DNA of 64,000 nt from Primula veris (Eukaryota; Streptophyta; Magnoliopsida; Ericales; Primulaceae): NCBI GenBank assembly GCA_963682055.1, contig OY821746.1, positions 25,796,481 to 25,860,480 on the forward strand. The letters run 5' to 3'. Made by a program: the position numbers and the translations under genes. Below, piece after piece: positions 12,439 through 24,490 of this stretch; positions within the stretch are counted from its first letter, which is position 1; the number at the start of each line of letters is the position of its first letter. The notes below the pieces were generated by a model. It was not told where the DNA came from. It ran no database searches and saw only the letters and a program-made list of their open reading frames with translations.

Positions 12439-12520
12439 TGTGCTGTAAATTAAAAGAGAACACCTAACAAAAGAAACAAACACGAACAATAAATAAAGCA
12501 CAAATAATTACGTAGTTTCG
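12439..12520 (-). repeat. Fragment of copia 5' LTR
   Basis: Homologous to the sequence right of the copia primer-binding site at 26172-26290 (AACACCTAACAAAAGAAAC, GCACAAATAATTACGT). It is cut at the CACTA terminus. Confidence 0.5.
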
Positions 12521-12790
12521 CACTACAAAAAATTAGAAAGCTGATAGCAACAAGATTTTCTGTTTGTATTTGAGCAATTATGTTGCTGATTATGGATCGG
12601 AAACAGATTAGCAGCATAAGTCAGTATGATATGGTTTGGCTTGTTGCTGATTTTTAGTAACTGGCTTAACAACACTTATTTCAGGTAACAACATAACGGT
12701 AACAAGATTTTTATGTTGCTACTCGGATGAATAATGCAATACATTTTGCAACACATTTGCAACACATATAAATTGTTACAAATCTGTTAC
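12521..12790. mobile_element. CACTA (En/Spm) left terminus
   Basis: Begins CACTACAAAAAATTAG, the canonical CACTA terminus. Short subterminal motifs follow, in both orientations (GTTGCTGATT, GTAACAACATAACGG, TTGCAACACAT). The copia element at 12791-21574 is inserted 270 bp inside it. TnpA-like exons on the far side (22.0-23.1 kb) support a CACTA identity. A matching TAGTG right end was not found, so the element looks truncated. Confidence 0.65.
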
Positions 12791-13004
12791 TGTTGTGTGA
12801 CATATTAGCTAGATATATAGATATAGAGATACAAGTATAGAGAGATAAAAGAGTCGTCTTTATTCATTGATAAGTGTAGGGAAGTTACATCAAGAAACCC
12901 CCTAACTCTCTTTATATAATAGAAGATAGGGTTACATATGATAGGAAAGCCCAAGATAGGCCCAATAGAGTAATGACCAAGAAGGCCAATAATATCCTAC
13001 AACA
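12791..13004 (-). repeat. Copia 3' LTR
   Basis: A 214-bp LTR nearly identical to 21374-21574; the main difference is about 13 bp extra here (GGGTTACATATGATA region). Ends are TGTTG and CAACA. The polypurine tract AAAGGGGGAG (minus strand) abuts it at 13005-13014. Confidence 0.85.
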
Positions 13005-13870
13005 CTCCCCCTTTGTACGTCTTGATTTCTTCGTCTTCATGCTGGCGATCTGAATCGAGTTCATTCGCAATGCTAAACACATAAAAACCTTAGGGATGGA
13101 AAACCCAGTGTGGGACAAAACCGGTACCTAGGAGAAACTGTGTAGCCGAATGATATAGGCAGAAATTCTATGTAATTAACTAACCACAAAACAGTGTGCC
13201 TCATCAAAAGCTTGCCGGAGCAAACCCAATGGGAAAATCTCTGATCGAAGAAAAAAGAGTGCAACAGTGGTAGTAGTAGGGCATCAACCACAACACAGGT
13301 GCCTCATCAAAACCTTGCTAGAGTAACCCCAGTGGGAAAAACCTCTAGTCGAAGGACAAAAGAGTACACAGTGGTAAGAAGTATACAACAGGATACTCCC
13401 CCTAATTTCGGCAATCTTAAGTGAGATAAGATGGGAACGTGTCTCGCCAAAAACCTTGCCAAGAAAAACCCAGTGGGAAAAAACCTTGGTCTAAGGACAA
13501 AAAGAGTACACGAGCATGCGACTGGATGCTCCCCCTCACTTGCACACGACAGGGTACGAGGATTTCGACTAAGTAGTAATTAGTGCAATAAGCATTCACA
13601 TGGATGCTCCCCCTCACTTGCACACGACAGGGTGCAAGAATTTCATATTTCAAGAAAGAGTACGAGCATTCGACTGGATGCTTCATTTACTTGCACATGA
13701 CTTGATGCAAGAAAATCTAACGTGTAATAGAATGAGCATTCAACTGGATGCTCTTAAACATCATATGTGAAGATTTATTTCGGCGAAAAATGCTAAATAG
13801 CATAATCTAGTCATATCTCTCTTGATCGATAACAACAAGTTGTCCTCAAATAAGACAAGTGTTTTATCTG
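13005..13870 (-). other. Copia 3' untranslated region with short repeats
   Basis: Noncoding. The motif GGATGCTCCCCCTCACTTGC recurs twice (about 13525 and 13600) with flanking GAGCATTC and ACTGGATGC pieces, and a GCCTCATCAAAA block recurs near 13200 and 13300. These look like locally duplicated polypurine-tract-containing sequence on the minus strand. Confidence 0.5.
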
Positions 13871-14099
13871 GATCATGAGACAGAGCATATGTAATTCAAA
13901 TATGGCTAATACTAGCTCGAAGCCATATACACTCTCTAGTCGTCTCATAGAGCACGAGCAGATCATAGTGATTCGTTTGGAGTCATTCCAAGACCTCCAA
14001 GATATCGCCTTATTCCTAATGGTAAAGACATGCCATGTTAGGAATTTCCCTTATGCGGGTCTGATAAGTAACCAGCATCGGTATAACCGAAAAAGGGTT

Positions 14100-16110
14100 G
14101 CGTTAATTCGAGTACCGAAGGGGGTAGGTACACTCGATGACGCAAATGGGATAAAACAAGCCCTCATCCACAGTTACCTTAAGGTAATGGGAAAAATGTC
14201 TTTTATGCCATTTCGATGGCAGCGTGTTAGCGCGATGCTGTGTCGAGCTATACCATTCACAGCAGACGAAATGTTCGTCCCAGCACATTAGACCAAGTAC
14301 AATAATGCGCTTATTGTACTTAGATATGAACATCATGGTTCAATATCTCTTCATCGTCACATCAGGGACGGACTGGGTCAATATCAATGTCTAGTGATCG
14401 AACGATCATGGGAGAATCTGACGACTTAGCGTCATAATGACTAAAACGTACTAACACCTTCTGGGTGTAGTCTGAATCATGGACTTAAATTCAATATTTA
14501 CGGGACTCGATCATCAGGCCGAGTCACTACCGTGTCTTCCCAAGATCCTTCATCCCGAAGGCAAATCCAAAAATAGATCGCGTAATAAAACACGCAAGGG
14601 CATAATACTTGTTCAAGTATTCTAAGTTAATCAAGTACTCACTTAGGCGGGTATACCATAGCCGCTCGGATTATATTACTCCATATAGTGAACATCTCAG
14701 TTAATTGAGATCGTGTTCCGTGGTCAGGAACTACTTGATTTAAGCACATGAAGTCACACAGGGACCTTCATCTATATCTCTTTGTCTAAATTCTCATAGA
14801 GATAAAACAGTGACCACAATCATGGCTGCATACTCAGTTTTTCGGAAACTACTAAACTGGTAAAGTAGGGGACTATTATAATGTCCATTACGAGGAAATT
14901 AACCATCTCGTAATCAATTCCAAGGTGTGAGAGAAGCCTTGCGCTACTAGGCGAGCATTGTACAATCTCATTATTCTCATCAATTTTCCTTACGAATAAC
15001 CAAATAAACGAACTCGTTTAACATTGGTGGTGTTGGAGCTAAAGGTCCGAACACACTTTCGCTAATGAGTTTACTTGGATTGCAAGTTTCCATTAGTCCA
15101 GTCTATTCTACGTTGACTTCAGGCAACGGTACATGGTTCTCTGTCATAATTTGTTCATATTATCAGTCGTCACCGAATATATGAACAAGTAATCAATGAC
15201 AGTCTCGTTTCGCTTCAATATCGTCTAAGATATCATGATCGACAGATATTTCGAGATTCTTAGGATGAGGAGGAAATCACACATCTCCTTGCTCCTTTAT
15301 AATCTCGTGCGACAAACGAGTTTCAGTTCACCACCTCTGGGGCTGAACGAATTTGGAACCGGTCAACTTCCTCGTATCTTGGGAAGGACGACAGACTGAT
15401 TGCCGACGGCAGCGTCCTTTGCTTGGCGGGTTCGGCCAAAGCACCGTGTTACTACAGGAACACGGCGTCCGACAGGGACGTCTATCCTTGCAAGCATTTT
15501 GCAGCAGGTATAAATGATCTCGTGGCATCTCATAAAGTCATTAAATGCGTTTGGCATTTAGTTAGACTTGAGAGAGTCTATGCACTTATTTATCACTAAG
15601 TGCAATTTTGGGGATCAAGCTAAGACTGAGTGGGCTATACCACGTTACTTCACGTCGTTCCTTATCAACGGTAACGTGCAAATCTCCCCCTAACGACGGG
15701 GAGAACAGTCTTAGCGATGTTACTTTCGCATATCATGCGGTAAAGAGATCGCTTGCCAAGGTTACTCTATCAAATGATAGGCAGGGGATTCATAATCGAC
15801 TTATGTCCCCTTCAGAGGTCCATATTTTGAATGCTATAGCAGCTCAATCAAAATATTAGTTAATCACTCTAAACACGCGTTAATATGAGACTTCTGGCTC
15901 ATAACCAGTAACCAGCTGGTACGCATATGGTGTTTGAGTGTCTATGGGCCTCATGACGGACCAATGCAGCAAAATAGCATAACCCCACACGGAAATATAA
16001 ATCTTGGTGCACAAGACCAAGAAATGCGTGCAATCATTTGTAGTCGCATCATCAAACTTTCCGTGAGTCCATCTGGGTCTGAACATAATCGACAGGATGT
16101 TCAATTTCAA
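14100..16110 (-). pseudogene. Copia pol relic (integrase, RT, RNase H)
   Basis: Minus-strand remnants appear in order. Around 15880-15990 there is an integrase segment of the type MRP-T-TP-QLVTGYEPE. At 14870-15010 the start of copia RT is recognisable (VRKIDENNEIVQC, then ARLVAQGFSH and GIDYE). At 14490-14680 there is RLSEYL, then MKDLGKT followed by LGLMIE, with an internal deletion. At 14100-14340 there is a possible RNase H remnant. Numerous stops and frameshifts interrupt it, so no functional polymerase is expected. Confidence 0.65.
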
Positions 16111-17370
16111 TTTCCAAACTCAAGTAATTCAAATCGAAAATTTGATTTTTACTCTTCGGAATTATCAAGTCGACTAGACTTTTCAGGATAATCCAGATCA
16201 TGAGCCATCAACTTAATGATAGGGCTAAAAGTTTGAAAAATGCTGCATTTCTGTGGACAACAATAATCATGTGACCTTATTGTCGATGCATCAACCATAA
16301 CCATTTATATTTATGGTCCGTCTTATGGTTGGATAAGTCCACAATAACACCTTCAATTCTTTACAAGAATTCTACGAGTTCATTTCGTGATCTTTACACA
16401 TACTAGTCTTTCAAAGTGAGCATCAGTGGCATGAATTTCGGATTAATCACGAAATATATTCCAGAGAAAATCCAAATACGATGCGATTATAAATCAACCA
16501 TCGTCTTTTGACCCGGGAATATCTCATCCGGTCAATGCCACAATATCAAAATGCTCTTATCAATCGACGACAGTCGAATGATAGTATAGACAATCATGTC
16601 TTAGCATCTAAATCATTTATCATTTCGACGACAGGCGAAATGATAAGGTAACTTTAAATGCTTTAAAGAATGTGGTAGCAACCACTTGAAAGACATTTCA
16701 ACTCCTCTAAAATACGTTTTTGAGTGGAGGCTATGTAAAGAAATTTTATTTCTTTTATGAGCTATTACCAGATAACACTGGTTTCTCGAATATTTTATAA
16801 CTCAACAAGATACGGCAGGACCTACATGAGTATAAGACCTCATATTTGACAAATCAATTTGGTTTTTACCAAAGATTTTAATTTGGAACGACAGGTCTAG
16901 AATCATTGTCACAAAGGACTCTTTTAGGCAAGTAGTTGGTGAAATTATGTGATACATGGTTACCCATTATTTCCAAAAAAAATCAACTACCCCATAAGTA
17001 TTGCCTAAAATTTCATAATTTAAAGTTTGGTCACATTTGTCAAAGGAATTTGCTCAAAACACTTTAAATTATTTCGAGAAATTTCGTAAACAGGCAAACC
17101 ATAATCCAAAAGTATGTCCAAATGGAAAAATCATAATCCAAATGGAAAAACATAATCCAGATGAGCGAAAAAATGGCTCAATGATTTATCAAAATCAATA
17201 AAGAAAGGTACCAAACTTATTTGAGCCACAAAACCGGGGGTCTCAAGAGTTTCCTTTCAGTTATCTTTAACCACATTAGCATCGGTTTTTTCACCTTTAT
17301 AATAGTTTTGAACTATTTAAGGAGTAACCGTGCATGACCTTTGTCTTTATAGCATAGAGTTGCCTCTTTG

Positions 17371-18500
17371 AGCTGTAACATCCCAGACTCGATGGGTGTC
17401 ACACGGCTGAATAACACGTGTGGCGGCACGTGCTAAACAAAGCCTAAATAGAACAACTATAAAAATCTCCCTAAATTACTCATTAAATCGACTCAAATTT
17501 CTATCAAAACTTTCATTAAATACAATCTCGAAAATTACGTTCATTACAAGAACTTAATCTCTTACAAGCTAAAATAAAAATGTAATCGCAGCAGAATTAA
17601 CACATAATCTTAAAGGTCTGTCTGGTCCCCAAACTGACTCGATATCAACTCTAATTAACTGCTCGTTAACATGAAAACATTTTAAAAAGGAGAGGGGTGA
17701 GCCAAACGAACTCAATGAGAGAGAAAGTCTCACAATATATAATACGGGTCGAAAATAAGATTTTTCTTTTCAGTTTCTTGCAAAATAATATTTTCTTCAA
17801 ATAAAATTCCCAATGCATACGTATTTAGAATAAACTCTTCAATTTTCGTCCATCAAGATTTAAAAATCCATCGCAATAATAATAATAATAATAATCTCTT
17901 TCTTTCTTTTTATGATAAAATCAAAATGATAGCATCTTAGAATAACAAGCCCGATTGACTTTCTCAATCTCTTTACCGTCGATCTTTTTCTCAGGTGTAT
18001 AAACCATACGTGCACTACGTAATTAAGGTCACCACAGCATGACGGCTGAGTCTATTCCTTAAAACGTTCCGGTTAACAAAGCTATGTACAATCGCTAAGT
18101 TAACCGTTGAGAACTAAACTCTTTCGTTTAGTTGCCAACGTCACCCCACTTTCCTCTTCCCCTTATTCGAGGATTCTCCGTTGGACTTATACTCATGGTC
18201 CCAAATACAAATCATAAAAATAATAATCTTGAAACCTTATACAGATACACTGTATATAACTTTTATCTTTATAAGATATAAACTCATTCTTTTTATACAG
18301 ATTCAGTGTATATAAATCACCTTTTGTTTTCATACCTTTCTTGCTTTCGATATTTCTTTGTTTTCGTAACAATATAAAATCAATGTTTACATATATAAAT
18401 AGTACTTGAAAAATATGAGCATGTAAAACATTAACAAAAGATGCAACGGGATTTTTATAATAGCAAGACAAAACCCACTCACCTCAATATGGATTCAGAA
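17371..18500. other. Possible secondary insertion in the copia element
   Basis: Between the pol and gag remnants the sequence changes to TGTAACATCCCAGACTCGAT, a start seen in some plant LTRs, with AT-rich DNA and an (AAT)n run near 17875-17895. I could not find its other end or a target duplication. Nothing coding is recognised from 16.2 to 19.4 kb. Confidence 0.25.
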
Positions 18501-19471
18501 TAACCAAATATTTTTACTACGGGATACATCATTTCTCAGTGTTCAACCACTGACCCTTCCTTCTTTCAATCGGCCTTTTAGTAAACTCTATCGTATAAAT
18601 ATATATATTAATATTGTAACAAATATATAGTAACACATCAGGAAAGAGAAAATGTCACCCTAAGTGTGCATGGATGGAAAAACAAGTTTAATGAGTATTG
18701 TGTATATCATTTTCTATTCTATGTTTATGGGTTACTTATATAAAGGCATGCAATGTAGCAATCAAATTCTTTATCATTGACCTATTGTATTACCCAATGT
18801 AATTAGTAACTTCCCCTATGAATAAATGCAGCCCCTTAATACACATGAAACTAAATAGACAAGATTCTCCCAACGTGTATCAAGATATATATACATTTAT
18901 AATTCTATTCAATGAAATGAATATGGCGTTAAAAATTCTGATTTTTATTCTATTACCGTATGAATGTATAACTCGTGCTTAGTGATTAAACGAGCATTTA
19001 ATTGGTAAAATGACATTAACTATCCAAATAAAACCCATATGTTATTTGTATAAATTCATTATAACTCATACTGTATCCTTTTATAAATTTATTAACATAA
19101 CTCAGGTATACCCATCTAACAGGAGTATATCAAAAATTCAGAACTTATGTCATTACTACAGTACAATTAATATGGGATTTCCAAAACCGACACATTCAAT
19201 ACTTCTAACCTACATTTTCTTTTCAACTTTTAATTCACCCACCATTTTACTAATAATATTGCAAAAGTCCCAAAATAATTCTATTAAATCAAAAATAAAT
19301 AAATTAAGAATAGAATTTAAAAATACGAGATTTTACATGAGCATTATCTCTTGCTTTGTGACAACGGGCCATATTGTTCCTTTCAATTACTGTTTTGAAG
19401 CCACAGGTTTTCGATTTTGACGATTGTCTAAAATATCGCTTGGCTAGGCGATTCATCGGGATCGCGACAGT

Positions 19472-19723
19472 TCAAGACAAATAATACTTGTCTCGGTTCT
19501 CGATTCGTGGAAAAAAATGTACACGAACAGCATTAATATCAAGCAAACAATTCGCCATTGACCCGATAGGATTAAAACTACTCACCGGGGCAATTTTCTT
19601 ATCCAATAATAGATGGGCGATAAAGGAACATGGTGAATATAAATTCACGATACTGCTTATGGAATACAATTTCCAAGCTAGTATTTTGGTGAAAGATTGC
19701 TCCAATATGTCAATTTCAGACAT
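19472..19723 (-). pseudogene. Copia gag fragment
   Basis: An 83-codon minus-strand frame resembles the central part of copia gag: it opens MSEIDILEQSFTKI and has a NPIGS motif followed by INAV, as in the RPTGS-INAV region of related gags. The zinc knuckle and N-terminus are not readable. It lies on the 5' LTR side of the integrase remnant, as expected. Confidence 0.5.
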
Positions 19724-19879
19724 TTGTTAACCATAGACATCATCACGTCTCAAATGTGGCCGCGGAATAAAATCAACGCCTTAGCATTCATCCTGAGGGT
19801 AACAACAAACTCGTGTTTTACTCATCAAAGATGGCATCCAAAAAAAATTTGGGCATCACATTTTCACACATCAGGGTGA

Positions 19880-21373
19880 GTAACATGTGGTGACGGATTA
19901 AAATCAACGTTTAAACAGTCATTTCGCAAGTATGTTTTACGATTTTTCTCATCATAGATGGCATCCAACATGTGTTGTGAGTTCTGGATTAGTTATCATA
20001 TAAAACGACTGGTTTATATGTTTATGGTTTGCACAAGTATAAACTTTATTTCGAAATGACAGGTTCGAAAAATAGTTTTACTTTTAATGTGAATAGGTTC
20101 TCATTGATCGAACGACAGGTCGATACAGAGACACCAATTCGGCGAAACATACATCACTATATAAACACACTCGGGGAAATTATTATTTAGTCAACCCCTT
20201 TCGGTAGCTCTACTTGAAAAACGACCAGGAAAGACGGTGAGGGTGGAGGGCAAGAATGCCACTTAAAACCCGACCTCATTAGGATATCGACTTCCGCCTA
20301 TATCTTTCCTAGACATCGTATCCAAATAGGTGAGCCTATTTAGTGAATATTCATAATTTTTCCAACTTAAATGTGAATATATATGATTTCGCAATTCTAC
20401 CATTCATGCAAATAAATAACAGATATATCTATTCTAGATAACCACATATATATACAAGGCAGTATAAAATATATTCATGATATATATCTAATCATGCAGT
20501 AGATTTGGTGATAAACTAATCAATTCAGGATTATCAATCACACAAATTATATCATACCAAATCAAATTAGATCAAATCAAACAATTAACTGGCATATGTG
20601 ATATTTATATCTATGGTAATATCAAAAGATATGTTGATTATACTAACAAGATATCAATCAATTATCTACGGTTTATTGCCATATAAGTAATTATATATAT
20701 GATAGTTTTAACATGCAAGTAAGCAATATATTTTTAATTACCAATTAATTCTATAGGGTTGCAAACGTGCAGGGGTTGTTACAGTAGCAAACATACCCTC
20801 AGAATATGATCTCAAACCACCGTACATATCATATTACATATACATACACCATTCTTTCATTAGTTATAGGGGTATAATATCACATGCAATCTACTGTAAC
20901 TTTAATAATCAATAGTATGTCCAGTAACATGCAATTTCGTGGGGTTAAAGACTACCCTCAGTATATACGTAGTTAACTTTATCTAAATTAACCTATAACA
21001 GTAATATATAACATGCAGACTAATACAATCCGTTTACTACCTTTAACCACACGTGTAATTTAAAGGAATAGTAGCAAAAACATGCAAACATACATCAATT
21101 AACATACTCGTACGCAGGACTACAATATTTTTATCGCATGCATATACAGTGCTTTAACCATATTAATATACTATGCATGCCGTTGCTATTTTAATTGCAA
21201 GACGGAGAAAAAAACTTGTACTGTACGCCTTGTATTTTGGTGAAGCTCGATATAACAATACTCCAATTAAATCCGATAAACCTCAATGTTTATATTGTAT
21301 ATACCAGATTCATTACTTTTACTCTAATCTCCAAACGTATACTCTAGTCTTCGTGAGCATCGTGCTGATAACG
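19880..21373 (-). other. Copia 5' leader, noncoding
   Basis: AT-rich, with recurrent ACATGCAA motifs (about 20710, 20882, 20930, 21012, 21082). The minus-strand sequence CGTTATCAGCACGA at 21360-21373 abuts the 5' LTR and is the likely primer-binding site. No gene seen. Confidence 0.5.
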
Positions 21374-21574
21374 TGTTGTGTGACATATTAGCTAGATATA
21401 TAGATATAGAGATACAAGTATAGAGAGATAAAAGAGTCGTCTTTATTCATTGATAAGTGTAGGGAAGTTACATCAAGAAACCCCTTAACTCTCTTTATAT
21501 AATAGAAGGTAGGGGAAAGCCCAAGATAGGCTCAATAGAGTAAGGACCAAGAAGGCCAATAATATCCTACAACA
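21374..21574 (-). repeat. Copia 5' LTR
   Basis: A 201-bp direct repeat of 12791-13004, followed by the GTTAC target duplication at 21575-21579. Confidence 0.85.
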
Positions 21575-22056
21575 GTTACAGTTTTTTAGCTATATTACTT
21601 TAATATAAAGCCTTGTGTAGCTATTGGTGTCGGCATTTTGTTACTATTTATATTTATTTATTTAATTAAAAGTTTATGATATGTTGCTATAATGTTACTA
21701 GTATGTGGCTACAATTTTTTTTCGAAAACAAGAATATGTTGCTAAATGTTGGAAATCTAGTACAATCATTTCAATAAAATATAATAGAGATTAATAATTT
21801 TAATATAATAGATATTAATAATTATGATATAATATATATTAATTGTCTGACATTTTTTATATCAAACACGTAGACAAAATTAATCAAAACAATAATCATC
21901 GTTCGTTCAATTCATTACCTCAAAATGTCATATTACATAGAAGTTTCACCAATTGCAATAGTTCCAATCATCCTGACCCAAAATGCCAATAACATAGAAA
22001 AACCCATCGCCATAATCCAGTCATCGTTAACCCAAAATGCCATATTTCCATTTATC

Positions 22057-22437
22057 CTAAATCCAAAAGTCAATACTAATATAAAGGTACCCGCTAGGTT
22101 TTACAATCTCAAAATTATACTTAAACAAAATAAGACATTCGGTACTTGGCCTTGCAAAGTGATGGTCACTCTTGCCAACAAGTTCTGCATCTCGAAAAGT
22201 GTTCTTTCGTTCGGATCCAATATCGATTCGACTGTTTTCCAATGCGTCTCCCAATGTCCTCATCATTCTGCAACTCGTGCTATTGGCCTGGAATGACGAG
22301 CTCTGTGATCCTAAGCCATAGATGGAGCCTTCCTTGTTCATTCCACCAACCATCTCTATAAAGATAGCATCATCATCGGGAAAAGCGGATTCATTAGACA
22401 TCTGAGAAAGCTCTGGTTTTTTGGCCTCAAATGCAAC
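22057..22437 (-). pseudogene. CACTA TnpA-like protein, C-terminal exon
   Basis: The minus-strand frame contains DDDAIFIEMVGG followed by YGLGSQSS, which matches the E-x-F-x-x-VGG...YGLGS pattern of plant En/Spm TNPA-like proteins (Pfam family usually named Plant transposase Ptta/En/Spm). A likely splice acceptor (CATAG) lies at about 22437-22441, and the frame is open from there through the motif. The tail beyond about residue 70 is of uncertain phase. Probably a dead fragment. Confidence 0.6.
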
Positions 22438-23014
22438 CTATGATGAGAAAAAATGAGTTAAAATTTAAAAACATGTGATCTCCAAACAACGCAAATAAAT
22501 ATTTCAATTAAACATGAAATCTTTCAACTAATTTAGAGTAAATCTGCAACAATTAAGTTTGTGAAGATGGCCAGTGAATATTGAATGAAGAAGAATAGGT
22601 AAGCTTTGAACCACAAACATAAATCTTTCAAGTTTAGTCTCTTTCTGTTGTGACATTTGGGTAGTATAATGTTTATAACTTAATGGATTCAGTTTATTTC
22701 GCACCCATAAACATGCCAAAATATTTCCAGAATAGCTCCACTCAAAAGTTACAACTTGATTATCCAAATACCGACCAAATTTAAGAAAAAGAAGAACCTT
22801 CCACCAAACATAATCTAACACTTAAAAAACATGCATTCAATGATTTAAAACTATTTATTAACCCAAATAATCAAGCTATAAACAGTAACAAGTTTAGCCT
22901 CGTTTCAAGTTCTAATCCAGAAAAAACAAGTATACTAATATAAAGAAACAAGTATACTAATATAAAGAAACAAGTATACTAATATAAGTACTTCTTGTAA
23001 GAAATAAAGAAGTT

Positions 23015-23120
23015 TCTCACATTGATGGATGCAGACTTTTCGTCGACAAAAGCCATTTTTTTTCTTATTCTTGTGCATGAGTTCAAAGAGCTCATTGCAA
23101 GTCGGCTTTCTTTTGTTCTT
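23015..23120 (-). pseudogene. CACTA TnpA-like upstream exon remnant
   Basis: On the minus strand, KRKPTCNELFELMHKNKKK is followed, after an apparent 1-nt frameshift, by VDEKSASIN. This is the PTR-ELF-xTHKKK-G-VDE-KS pattern of TNPA-like proteins. It lies upstream (minus strand) of the VGG-YGLGS exon, in the expected order. Confidence 0.55.
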
Positions 23121-23446
23121 AACTCTAAAGCAAGTATATCATTGACAAATCAAGGTTTCATAAACTAAGCTTATTACTCTGGTATATGAGCTATTAACCT
23201 TTTACATAACAAATATTAAGAAATTTTATAAGAATCCCCAAGGTTTAAGCAATCGACATCTGTTGGATATACTGCTTACCAAATAGACCCTTGTATGCTT
23301 ATATGCCTATATCTATAAAATTCATAGAGAGAGAGAGTAGGCGGTGCGAAGTGACTTTGGGTAAAAAAGCCTTGGATTTTTATATTATGAATGCAGTTAT
23401 GTAGCAAGATAATAATCAAGCATTAGCGGCACGAACCGCTGCAGCT

Positions 23447-23912
23447 GCGATTATTAATTTATTTATTTCTCATAGTTTGTTTTCTCCAAATTAATTTTTA
23501 TGATACAGTATAATGATTTTCTGAATATGATGCATTTCTGAATATGATGCATATACAAGAACTTTTGTTTATCATCTTTGTTAGCCAAGTAGGAACTATG
23601 AAACAATATCCCAGGGATATATTTGCAATGTCAAAACCTGGCAAGTTCAGCCGATTATATATGCCGCCACTTTCGCCTTGGTCAAAATACATAGTAACTT
23701 CTATTTGGAGAAAATCGGAGCGATTTGAATTCTATATAAACATGAAAATCATTTGTGCATTCAGTACATACGATAAATGCTGCTTGTAGTAACAGTTTAA
23801 GTTATTTTAATTAGAGGTAAAATGGCGGGATATATAAGGCGGGGAAAAAAGCATATCTCTTTATCGTGAGACATTCCCATCACTGAGATGCATTTGGTGG
23901 TGATGGTTAAAT
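23447..23912 (+). repeat. Dispersed repeat unit, copy 2, left part
   Basis: Matches 6033-6512 and 35574-35978. Copy 2 begins abruptly within GCGATTATTAATTTATTT, so it lacks the first 300 bp present in copies 1 and 3. It includes the conserved coding-like segment at 23570-23700. Confidence 0.7.
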
Positions 23913-24490
23913 TGTAATAACCCGGATTTCCGTAGGAAATACCGTGATAAATAGAAGAAGCGGATATCACACATCGCCTAAATATATGAGTACCTATTTT
24001 ATATATAAGTTAGCAGTATCATCATTCTTATCACTAAGGCCTTTTCAAGTCGTGTGGCCCAAGAAGCAATAACGAAATTGGAACAAAGCCGACGGTATTG
24101 GTGGTAAGAAGCAGATAGTGGCGGTCTGGTCGGAGGACGTTACAATTGGTATCAGAGCCGCTATCTAGCTGATTTTGGGACTACTACGAGTAAGTAAACC
24201 CCGTAAGAATGGCGTGCCCGACGAGAACGTCGTGCCTGAAGGGGGAGAATATAATAAACCGGATTTCCGTAGGAAATGCCATGGTAAAGAGAAGAATTGG
24301 CTATCACACATCGCCTAGATATGTGAGTACCTATATTATGGTATATAAGCTAGGAGTATACTCGTTCTTATCATCAACTCCTTTTAAAGTCGTACGACCC
24401 AAGAAACGAGTATGAAATTGTATCAAAGTGGTCAGTATTACTGGTAGAAAGCAGATGATAACGGTATTGTCAGAGGAACGAGTCGTTACA
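23913..24490 (+). mobile_element. 5S-less Cassandra-related TRIM
   Basis: A 578-bp TRIM: LTR 23913-24144, internal 24145-24249, LTR 24250-24490. It is flanked by a perfect TAAAT duplication (23908-23912 and 24491-24495), and the site is empty at about 6508. TGGTATCAGAGCC at 24147 is a primer-binding site for initiator tRNA-Met; GAAGGGGGAGAAT precedes the second LTR as polypurine tract. LTR blocks CACATCGCC-AGATATG, CCTTTTAAAGTCGT, CAAAG-GG-CAGTATT and GTCGTTACA are shared with Cassandra, but the 5S rRNA-derived part is missing. Confidence 0.85.

Larger units (their letters stand above)
12791..21574 (-). mobile_element. Decayed Ty1/copia retrotransposon
   Basis: An 8784-bp element has LTRs at 12791-13004 and 21374-21574, both TGTTGTGTGAC to CCTACAACA, and a perfect 5-bp target duplication GTTAC (12786-12790 and 21575-21579). 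Gag, integrase, RT and RNase H remnants lie on the minus strand in copia order, with integrase before RT. All frames are broken by many stops. The gag remnant is separated from the 5' LTR by about 1.6 kb. Confidence 0.85.
21575..23446 (-). mobile_element. CACTA relic, right part
   Basis: Continuation of the CACTA element after the copia insertion (GTTACAGTTTTTTAGC). It has GTTGCTA/TGTTACTA subterminal-like motifs at 21590-21760 and the TnpA-like exons described separately. It includes a triplicated 24-bp block (ACAAGTATACTAATATAAAG) at 22926-22986. It ends near 23446, where the dispersed repeat unit copy 2 begins, without a clear CACTA terminus. Confidence 0.55.

Noticed and set aside
13875..14291. 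138-codon plus-strand ORF in the copia element
   Set aside because: Opposite to the copia pol direction, no motif; likely a shadow of decayed RNase H/RT sequence.
19010..19420. 136-codon plus-strand ORF in the copia interior
   Set aside because: AT-rich, Ile/Asn/Ser-rich, no domain, and wrong strand for the element.
22528..22821. 97-codon minus-strand ORF near the TnpA exons
   Set aside because: No similarity to TNPA motifs and poor composition; probably intronic or random.
24147..24158. tRNA gene suggested by TGGTATCAGAGC
   Set aside because: It is the primer-binding site next to an LTR end, complementary to the tRNA 3' end; no cloverleaf follows.
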